Assembly (NCBI GenBank): GCA_905178155.1 | Contig: CAJINV010000010.1 | Coordinates: 3,120,587-3,184,586 of the forward strand | Length of the DNA: 64,000 nucleotides | Direction: 5' to 3' | Origin: Amoebophrya sp. A120 | Taxonomy: Eukaryota; Sar; Dinophyceae; Syndiniales; Amoebophryaceae | Shown here: in pieces, positions 57,601 to 64,000 of the stretch | How positions within the stretch are numbered: the first letter of the stretch is position 1 | Layout of the letters: every line of letters starts with the position of its first letter | Program-made: the position numbers and the translations under genes | Notes under the pieces: model-generated | Databases searched by the model: none | Seen by the model: the letters and a program-made list of their open reading frames with translations, nothing else | What the model was told of the DNA's origin: nothing

Positions 57601-59669
57601 TCTTTTTTTTCCGCCTCGTCCGTTACGGCGGCACCTTCTTTACCGGCACAACGACTAATCGTGCAGGAGCCAGTACCACCCGGTGTACTAGTTGCCGTCA
57701 TGTCTTCTACCCCCTTGCAATCCATCGCCGCTGGTACACCTGCACCGCCTCCAAGATTTTTGAGCGCCATAGCGGCCTTGACCAGATTCCGGGCCTTCAC
57801 CCATTTCGACTTTTTGAACACCGTCTTCCGCAATTTCGCACGACACCGCCGAGCGTTCTGTGTGATCTTCGCCTCAACTTGGCGCCACAGTGCGTGGAGG
57901 GCCTATGCAGGGCAAAAACTAGAACATTCGCGGCAACTATAAGCATACACTGCACTGCCGCTGTAAATTTGAATTTCAATTTTGTCAACAAAGAAATACA
58001 ATGGACAGGTCACCATGCAGACTCAGGCAAGAAAGCAGGTCTGTCATGCAAGACAAAGACTAAGATTGCAAGTTCTTTTGCACAGGATAGAAACTCGCGT
58101 TCCGCAAACTGGTTGTCGTGGCCGGACAGGAAACTAGACTATGAACTGCAAAAGTATCGCACTCGTATAAATGCATTACAAATTTCCTCAGCATGAAAAA
58201 TAAAATTTGTAATGCTGAGTTGCCTTCAGACAAAAATTTGTGATGCAAGGCTTGCATTTATACGAGTACGATACTTTTGCACAGGATATAGACGTCTCGT
58301 TGCTGATGTCGACCACGTTCGGACCAAAATTGCCGCTCTTGTCATGAACATGATGCGAGGAATTATCCAACAGCATGCTGCTATTGGACAAAGACGAGGA
58401 GAACAGGTTGTTCTTGACAGCGGAGGATAAGCCTGGAGGAGGAGAAGCAGCGGTAGGAGTAGTTCCAGCGCCAGGATAATTGTTCTCCGTCGCGAAAGTC
58501 GTCATGATCCCCGAGGAAGCAACAACTATACCGGTAGAAGAAGCTTTGTTCAACTTTTCGCGAAAGAGGGTCGCCGCTATGAAATGCAAAAGCATCGGAC
58601 TCGTGGAAATGCATGGCAAATTCCCTCAGCATGAGAAATGAAATTTGTAATGCGGATTTACCTTAAGAAAAAAACTTGTAATGCATGATTGCGATTACTA
58701 CGAGTACGATACTTTTGCACAGGATAGCCGCGGCTTCGCAGCAAATCTTCTCCAACTCCCGCACCCGGGCGGTCCAGGTCAATTCCGAAGTTACTTCGTC
58801 TTCCGCCTCGTTTTTCCGTGTCGTGGTTGTACTGGTACCTCCGGAAAACATCTTCTCGCTCTTGTCCGTTTTCGTTTTTGCATCCCGCCCAGGAAGCGGC
58901 TTGTTTTCTTTATCTTCTACTTCCGATTGTTCCGCTTCGCCTCCAGCGGTCGCAGGTTTAACAATCCCTGTTTCCCTTTCCGTCCTGTTGCCAGCAGTGA
59001 AGCCACGACCACTTTCATCCTCCACTAGAATTTTCTCTACTGCGTTTTCCTTGAGCAAGTCCACCGCCCGCAAGCACACGCTCTCCAGGGTAGCGGATAC
59101 CACCGCGACCAGAAACACGTGCGAGGACAGGTGCTCTTTTGGGGTGAATTTTTCTGTATCAAATGTAAAAATGGCTGGGTCTGGAAGAATGCAGATTTTT
59201 GTCATGCTGTTTTTGCATGACACAAAATGTTTGTCATGGAAGCCCTAGCATCAGAGATTTCGAGAAGCTTCCGCATTGCTTAATCCGCATGACAAATCCC
59301 CCACTTTGGTGACAGGAAGTGGGCACCTTTTGCTACCTATGCATGAGAGATTTCTCTGAGTTGTGAAATGCGCATCACAAGTTCGCATCCTTCCAGACCC
59401 AGACATTTTTACAATCCATATTCTGTCGCGAGGTGCCAAATGTCGGCCACCAGGTCGGCTACCGCTTGGTCGCGGTGCTCCGAGGAGGCGAGGGATGCGG
59501 TAGAGGAGAAATTGAGGACTTTATTCTCATTTCGCCGGTTGTTCTCGGGGGCACAAGAGGCTTCTTGCGTTGCGTATTTGTTTTCGTCGGGCGGTCCGAT
59601 TGATGGGCCGCGAAAGGAAGCCGTGAGAACAGCTTCGCAGCTGGCGAGACGCTGCGACACGGCTTCCAT
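48627..59669 (-). CDS. Giant low-complexity protein, about 2,700 residues
   Basis: ATG 59669 begins MEAVSQRLASCEAVLTASF. After removal of 13 introners, one unresolved intron near 54015-54208 and one GT-AG intron (48943-49098), a single frame runs to the TAG at 48627; phases agree at every resolved junction. The N-terminal part holds a helical stretch (HVFLVAVVSATLESVCLRAV) loosely like a histone fold. Near residue 330 a basic helical block follows (ALWRQVEAKITQNARRCRAK, KKSKWVKARNLVKAAMALKN). Most of the rest is Ser/Thr/Ala/Glu-rich linker. Short ordered islands recur, for example RRLFKYPDFNLLDAKFETSV and PRYKKFELMDPRTRNTWIQA. The end reads NATKRYLSETYNRFVGKLSH. I recognise no family; a scaffold or chromatin role is a guess. 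If the 54-kb junction is not an intron, this is two genes: 54151-59669 and 48627-54100. Confidence 0.7.
48943..49098 (-). other. GT-AG intron
   Basis: 156 bases on the minus strand, starting GTCAGGCTCTC and ending TTTCTCTAG. It joins KQESE to ISLETVPEEG in phase. It has inner TTTGTGATGC-like motifs and an AGATTCTT direct repeat nearby, so it may be an old introner now spliced as an ordinary intron. Confidence 0.65.
49229..49377. mobile_element. Introner, family B
   Basis: Ends TATCCTGTGC and GTAATGCATA; flanks GGTTC/GGTCC. Removal reads ELMDPRTRNTWIQ. Confidence 0.87.
49408..49659. mobile_element. Introner, family C
   Basis: Ends TATGACCTGCTCAAACG and CTGAGCGGGTTATA; flanking repeat TTCTT exact. 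Removal reads NPRYKKFELMD. Confidence 0.87.
51433..51603. mobile_element. Introner, family B
   Basis: Left end TATGCTTTGC with an insertion in the terminal repeat, right end GCACAGGATA; flanks CGAGC/CGAGT. Removal reads DFNLLDAKFETS. Confidence 0.86.
52545..52698. mobile_element. Introner, family B
   Basis: Left end CATGCATTGC (first base mutated), right end GTAGAGGATA; flanks CTTCG/CTTCC. Removal reads RLEKEEEENDDD. Confidence 0.85.
52741..52885. mobile_element. Introner, family B
   Basis: Ends TATGAACTGC and GCACAGGATA; flanking repeat AGTTT exact. Removal reads DQQTQTPPVVIS. Confidence 0.88.
54015..54208. mobile_element. Possible introner, family N, unresolved
   Basis: Inverted 8-mer TAGCATAT near both ends. 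The 5-bp rule does not restore frame here; a cut giving IDQSFFPCGTSP does. Alternatively this is a short spacer between two genes. Confidence 0.4.
55041..55288. mobile_element. Introner, diverged family A
   Basis: Ends TATGCGTTGAAAGTATGTGG and a right end with TTTGTGTTTCATA; GTCTAGGTCTGGA is near the left end. Flanks GATGC/AATGC. Removal reads NIGGISSGSASE. Confidence 0.76.
55367..55541. mobile_element. Introner, family B
   Basis: Left end TATCCAGCGAAAAAGCATCG, right end TTTTGCAATGCATA; flanks ACAGC/ACGGC. Removal reads KKKAVSCQQSAN. Confidence 0.83.
55987..56151. mobile_element. Introner, family B, symmetric ends
   Basis: TATCCTGTGC and GCACAGGATA; flanking repeat CTTCG exact. Removal reads EDAKSVADFSKE. 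Confidence 0.89.
56204..56413. mobile_element. Introner, family H
   Basis: Ends TATGCAAGAAAAAAACTG and TTTTTTTCCTGGATA; flanking repeat AATCG exact. Removal reads NNYNDYMTSPGD. Confidence 0.86.
57904..58089. mobile_element. Introner, degraded family B
   Basis: Left end TATGCAGGGCAAAAACTAG, right end TTGCACAGGATA. Flanks GGGCC/GAAAC agree at two bases, but the 5-bp rule holds (AEREFLHALWRQ). Confidence 0.72.
58140..58288. mobile_element. Introner, family B
   Basis: Ends TATGAACTGC and GCACAGGATA; flanking repeat TAGAC exact. Removal reads ISNETSSFLSGH. Confidence 0.89.
58578..58726. mobile_element. Introner, family B
   Basis: Ends TATGAAATGC and GCACAGGATA; flanking repeat GCCGC exact. Removal reads CCEAAATLFREK. 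Confidence 0.89.
59157..59420. mobile_element. Introner, family A
   Basis: Ends TATCAAATGTAAAAATGGC and TTTTTACAATCCATA; flanking repeat TTCTG exact. Removal reads HLATEKFTPKEH. Confidence 0.88.
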
Positions 59670-59690
59670 GACAGTATGTAGATTAAGGTT
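59624..59690. repeat. 67-bp direct repeat, copy 1 (start of giant gene)
   Basis: TGAGAACAGCTTCGCAGCTG and onward, identical to 60339-60405 as far as I can read. It includes the ATG of the giant gene. Confidence 0.88.
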
Positions 59691-59707
59691 CTTCTTCTTT
59701 ACTGAGA

Positions 59708-60186
59708 CTGACTGGTCGTGAGGTTCTTCTTCTTTACACTCGTCGTTTCTTGACCTTGAGCGGCAACGGCAGGACCCTTTTGCAGTTCTTCCTGTTCCAC
59801 AGCAGATGAACTACTGCTGGCGCTCGCGGCCGCGAACTGCAGTTCTTTGTCGTCCTTTTTCACATACTGATTCAGCATCTGCTTGTATCAAATGTAAAAA
59901 TGTCTGGGTCTGGAAGAATGCAACTTGCGATGCTGCATTTGGATTCCAAAAAAATCTGTATTGCATGAGTACCGAAGGGAATGCAATTTTTGCTACACTG
60001 AGAAGGTATTTGTCATGCGGAATAGGCATCTTCAAGAAGCGCTCACAAAATCTGTACTGCTAGTGTATGCATCACAGACATCATGGCTCATGCAAAACGT
60101 GCATGACAAGTGTCAGAACCTTCCAGACCCAGACATTTTTACAGTTGATAGCTTGTTTTGCTGGTTTTTTGGGCACTTGGATATCC
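59708..60186 (-). pseudogene. Copied exon fragment of the CobW gene
   Basis: With its two introners removed, the fragment matches 62076-62278 of the CobW gene (KCPKNQQNKQMLNQYVKKDD, then VEQEELQKGPAV and QGQETTSVKKKNLTTSQ), ending in a stop. The parent exon has no introner at these two places. The fragment sits between two copies of the 67-bp repeat that holds the start codon of the giant gene. Confidence 0.8.
59886..60150. mobile_element. Introner, family A, in copied exon
   Basis: Ends TATCAAATGTAAAAATGTC and TTTTTACAGTTGATA; flanking repeat GCTTG exact. The unbroken parent exon at about 62247 shows the empty site CTGCTTGTTTTG. Confidence 0.92.
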
Positions 60187-60330
60187 TGTGCAAAAGTATC
60201 GCACTCGTAGTAATTGCAGTCATGCATTACAAGTTTTTCTTTTAAGGTAAATCCGCATGACAAATTTTATTTCTCATGCTGGGGAAATTTGTAATGCATT
60301 TATACGAGTACGATACTTGTGCAATGCATA
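60182..60330. mobile_element. Introner, family B, in copied exon
   Basis: Ends TATCCTGTGC and GCAATGCATA; flanking repeat TTGGA exact. The parent shows the empty site CACTTGGAACTC at about 62270. Confidence 0.92.
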
Positions 60331-60338
60331 TTGGAACA

Positions 60339-60405
60339 TGAGAACAGCTTCGCAGCTGGCGAGACGCTGCGACACGGCTTCCATGACAGTATGTAGATTA
60401 AGGTT
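60339..60405. repeat. 67-bp direct repeat, copy 2
   Basis: Second copy of the start region of the giant gene, including its ATG (minus strand, near 60384). Only about 18 codons follow before the family B introner at 60182-60330. Confidence 0.88.
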
Positions 60406-60971
60406 TTGATACAGTTGTCGTGCGGTTTTCCAGAACAGATATAGAAGTCATTATTGATTCTCAACAAGTTTTTGGTCTTATCATTTGCTAGTTCTACCTT
60501 CTTATACTGAGGCACATCACAACGGGAAAGGGGTGCAAAACTGAAAATGTCCTTCGAACGATTTATGAACAGCATTACTTTACTCGCAGAAAAGAAACTA
60601 TACTCATACTGAACATATCTTGACACAGGAATGAAGATTCCACTGGTGCACAAGAACCAGAGCGAGGGGAAACAACGCCCCCAGAGAAAGCAATGACGAC
60701 ACGAAATAACACCATCCCACACATCGTCGTCGTCGAACAACTACCTATACTGTTGTTTATTCTTGTTAAGTAAAGCACTCAGATGAGATTGCTCTTTCGC
60801 CAGAATCTTGGACTTGGTTTCCGCGTTTCTACAATTATTCAAGCATAAATAGGTCCTTATTCATCGTGATGATTTGAACTTGCGAAGATGAAAGGAGGTG
60901 GAGACCGCCTGCGTGCAACAAGGCTAAAACTAAGCAGTTCCTAATCCTGCAGCTGATCGGGAGTGGTCTAC
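60406..60971. other. Spacer downstream of the CobW gene
   Basis: AT-rich, no introner ends. A 146-codon minus frame overlaps the introner and the 67-bp repeat and is not convincing. Confidence 0.4.
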
Positions 60972-63900
60972 TTACTCCTCTTCATCCGCACAGATTTCAC
61001 TGGCCTCTTCCTCCTCGGACGCTTCATCATTCTCCAAGAAGTCACCATCATCTTCCGAGGATCCATCCTCCCCATCCTCGTCATCGTCATGTCCCTGGAA
61101 TTCCGAGGCATCAAACTCCATGAAGCGTTCCGCGGCCTCCCCGTTGAAATATCAAATGCAAAAATGTCTGGGTCTAGAAGATTCCGAGATTTCTCATGCA
61201 GTTTCTCCAAGCTCCACTAAGTCTGGAATGCAGGACCTAGCATCACCGGATCTGCAGCCCTTCTGTGATGCCTGTTCTGCATGAGAAATGCCCCCTCAGT
61301 ATGGCCAGAAATGGGCACCTTTTGCAAGTCACGCAACACAGATTTTTGTATGATGCGCAACATGCATAACAAGTCCCAATCCTCCAGACCCAGACATTTT
61401 TGCATTTGATATGAAAAAAGGGTCCTCCAACTCCAAAAACGCGTCAAAGCCCGAAGAGTTCCCGTTGCAGTTCTGTTTAATCGTCTCTTCATCCAATTCC
61501 AGCAGTTCTTCATTCTCGTTCTCCTCGTCTTGTTCATAAAACCTCTCGACAAACGCGTCAAAAACCGCTTTTTCCTGTGTCGCTTTTGCAAATTCCTCGT
61601 CGGAGATGAGGCTGCTGTTCAGCGCCGCCACGATTTTTTCCTCATCCAAGTCGATGCCGATCAAAACCAATTCCGTGCAGGACGTCCGGTCGATCGCCCA
61701 AGTTTTTAGCTCTTGCTCCTTGTAAAGCCCTTCGTACTTTTTCAGCTGCTGGAGCTCACTCAACTCCTTCTGTTTCAGCAGCTTTTTCCGCTCCAAGATA
61801 AAAGCCACACTGTTCTCCTCGTCTTCTTGAGTTGTTGCATTATCCCCGTCGCGTCCTCCGCCGTGTCCGAACGCGGTTTTTTCCTCTTGCTGCAGAAACA
61901 GCTCTTCCGGACTCTCCACGCCCGCCTCCCGCATGGCGGATTCAAACGGCTGCCCGGGGTTCAAAGAGAACTGCCGTCCCACGCTGTGCCAGTCCATCCG
62001 GTAGCCGCAGGCGTTCGCGAGCCAAATCTGCCCCTTGGACCGGATTACGCCGTTGAAAATGGCTGACCGGTTGAACTGACTGGTCGTCAGATTCTTCTTG
62101 TTGACACTCGTCGTTTCTTGACCTTGAGCGGCAAGAACGGCAGGACCCTTCTGCGGTTCTTCTTGTTCCACACCAGCGCTGTTGGTGCTCACGGCCGCGA
62201 ACTGCAATTCCTTGTCGTCCTTTTTCACATACTGGTTCAGCATCTGCTTGTTTTGCTGGTTCTTCGGGCACTTGGAACTCCCGCAGCACTTCTTTTTCAC
62301 GACTACAGGCGGCTCTTCAATATTCTCCTCGGTTGCAGCGGGTTTACACAGTTCCTTGAACTTTGGTGGCTTAAAAGCGTGGTCGGAGATTTTCCCGAAG
62401 CCGTTCAGCAGATCAAACAGCTTTTTGGGGTGAAACGGCTTGGACGCGCGAAAAATTACCGAGCTAATCCCATACCGCTCTGCCTGCACCGCCGTCCCCA
62501 TGCAGGCGTCCGTATTCGCGCCGATCTGCTCCTTGCCGAGCTTCGCCGCTTTCCCCGTCCCGTCGTCCTTCAGCAGTTCGTGCATCCACCCGGCCTGGGT
62601 TTCCGCGGTCCGGATATCGAACAGGTTGGTGTTCAAAATTTTCTCGCACGCAACTTTCCCGTGGTCGGTCCAGTAGAGGTTTGCAGCAGGGTTCAATTTG
62701 GTAACCAGGTTTTCTATCAACTTTTTCTTGTACTCCAGGCAGGTGCTGTCTTCTATTTCCAGTTCGGATTTCGCTTGGTCGAGCTCGCGCTGCACGCTCT
62801 CAACCAGCAGGTCTTCCTTGTTCAAGAGAATGACATTTGCGAATTCGATCTGGGCGATCAGTAAACCGGCAATACCCTGGTTCAAGTCGCTATTGTTTTT
62901 TAACTCATGTGGTCGCTGTTCTTCTACTTCACCGCTCTTTCCAGTTGAAGCACCTTCTTTGTCGTCCGATGCAGAGGTGGTCTTCGTCTTCTGCGTCTGC
63001 CCTCCGCCACCAGCAAGCATTGCCTCCTCCTCCTGGATGCTCGCTTCCGCCTCCGCTACCGTCCACTTGGAATTCTTAATCGACTCTTTGGACTGTAATA
63101 CCTCCCAAATGCAGGCGGCGTCGACAACCGTGACCATGGTGTCGAGTCTCGTGCACTTCTGGAGCTGAATGGCCTGGGTGGCGACCAGCTTGCGCTCTTC
63201 TTCAGAAAGAACGCGAGCACTGTTGAATTTTGGAGATGATGGAGAATTTGTTTTACGTATTATCATGTCTACTTGTATTTCATGTTGCTTTGTTCAGCAT
63301 GCACCAGAGAAGGTCTTTTTGTTTTTCAATTTTCAAAAGCTAAAGCGAAGAAAGTTCTACCATCTACTTCGTGGTGGAGGTGGAGGATGACCTTCTACAA
63401 ATAAAGGGTGCTAGAGCCAGAGGTAGTTCATGGTATAGTAGGTTGTAACAAGTACCCTTTTCCATCCGTCACGACTTGTTCCCCGCCCTTCTTTCCGGCC
63501 GCCCGACTTGCGTCGTCAACATCTTTCATGTCAGCAACATCCTTTTCGTCTACAACTTCCTCCTCCTCTTCCTCGACCTCATCCCCCCGAGCAATCTCTT
63601 CTAATTCCTTGATCGAGTGACAGAAGGTTTGCGCGATGGGAACGGGCTCCGCGATGCCCGTAGACTCGATGATGAGGTAGTCGTAATTTGCCGTTTTGTC
63701 GTTCGCCAGCTCTGCAATCTGCTCCACCAGATCCTCCCGCAGCGTGCAGCATATGGCGTTCTCAAACGTTACATTCTCAACGGTTACATGGTTTGTCATG
63801 CGAAATTGCCTTCAGAAGCGCCACCATCAAGCTGCTTCGCATGACAAATTCTCAGAGGGCCAAATTATAGGGTGATAATCGGCGCCAAGTCTGTCATGCC

Positions 63901-64000
63901 AGACGCGCAAGATCTCCCCTATATACTTTTGCCATTCTTGCATCACAAATTCATGTAACAGCTGAGAATGTAACAGTTGAGAACAACGCCATACAGCACA
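60972..64000 (-). CDS. CobW/G3E-family GTPase, 5' end outside window
   Basis: Visible exons 64000-63994, 63753-63456, 63219-61412 and 61149-60972 read through two introners and one GT-AG intron, about 760 codons. CCTLREDLVEQI is the end of the G3E metal-binding motif (normally GCxCC) and DYLIIESTGIAEP is the Walker B region. ANVILLNKEDLL is the NKxD base-recognition motif and GQIWLANACGYRMDWHSVGR belongs to the CobW C-terminal domain. Family members are GTP-driven metal chaperones, for example for zinc or cobalt. The P-loop exon lies off the right edge. Long acidic inserts, a KKKCCGSSKCPK cysteine cluster and an acidic tail ending ICADEEE are additions to the family core. Stop TAA at 60972. 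Confidence 0.85.
61150..61411. mobile_element. Introner, family A
   Basis: Ends TATCAAATGCAAAAATGTC and TTTTTGCATTTGATA; flanking repeat TGAAA exact. Removal reads EDPFFNGEAAER. Confidence 0.9.
63220..63455 (-). other. GT-AG intron
   Basis: Minus strand, starts GTACTTGTTACAACC and ends AAATTCAACAG, 236 bases. It joins TDGKG to ARVLSEEERK in phase. It has no inverted ends and no flanking repeat. Confidence 0.8.
63754..63993. mobile_element. Introner, family D
   Basis: Ends TATGGCGTTCTCAAACGTTA and GAGAACAACGCCATA; flanking repeat CAGCA exact. It interrupts the codons for the Cys-Cys of the metal motif; removal reads CCTLREDL. Confidence 0.9.

Noticed and set aside
2342-63993. CRISPR-like array from the many repeated GCATGACAAAT motifs
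   Set aside because: Spacing is irregular, copies face both ways, and each lies within an inverted-repeat element inside a eukaryotic gene.

Overview
The window reads as nuclear DNA of a eukaryote, most like a syndinian dinoflagellate of the Amoebophrya type. This is inference from gene style and intron type; no database was searched. Every gene I can support lies on the minus strand. Spacers between genes are AT-richer. Nearly every gene is cut by short inverted-repeat elements that must be removed to restore the reading frame. Such elements are called introners, and they are published for Amoebophrya.

I mapped 69 elements in about 14 families, named A-N here by their terminal repeats. Family A carries AATGTCTGGGTCTGGAAG; B carries GCAAAAGTATCG; C starts TATGACCTGCTCAAACGTTA; D starts TATGGCGTTCTCAA; E carries GTGCACAACTCCCCCTCC; F starts TATCCTGAGTAAAAACGT; G carries AAAATTACCCATCCCC; H carries AAGAAAAAAACATTGTAGG; I carries GTTGAAATCGACAAAGTTG; J, K, L, M and N are single copies. 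Most begin TAT, end ATA, and are flanked by a direct repeat of about 5 bp. Deleting the element plus one copy of the repeat restores an open frame at almost every site. I checked this by reading codons across junctions and by length modulo three for nine multi-exon genes. Only three or four ordinary GT-AG introns were seen beside them. Most families share an internal motif, TTTGT(C/A/G)ATGC and its complement.

Layout from left to right. 0-2.2 kb: a first exon of a gene leaving the window and a weak ORF. 2.2-7.5 kb: a coiled-coil, zinc-ribbon and PH-like protein with 12 introners, one carrying GC-rich cargo. 7.75-8.2 kb: a small membrane protein. 9.3-14.1 kb: a SET-domain methyltransferase of the SETD3/Rubisco-LSMT type. 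15-24.2 kb: a tandem duplication of about 4.5 kb carrying paralogous cysteine-rich proteins. 24.9-30.4 kb: four small genes. 31.6-32.1 kb: a 166-bp inverted repeat. 32.6-33.8 kb: a Pex13-like membrane protein. 34.9-37.2 kb: MND1, a meiotic recombination factor. 38.2-40.4 kb: an unknown protein. 41.4-46.5 kb: a primase-like protein of the archaeo-eukaryotic primase superfamily, with an internal repeat expansion and a 1-kb cargo element. 48.6-59.7 kb: one very large low-complexity protein. 59.7-60.4 kb: a copied exon of the neighbouring CobW gene that has gained two introners. 61-64 kb: a CobW/G3E GTPase running off the right edge.

There is no operon logic; the genes are individual eukaryotic units. 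What unites the window is the intron system: many unrelated transposon-like families obeying one insertion and excision rule. Coordinates were counted by eye and may be off by one or two bases at some element ends.
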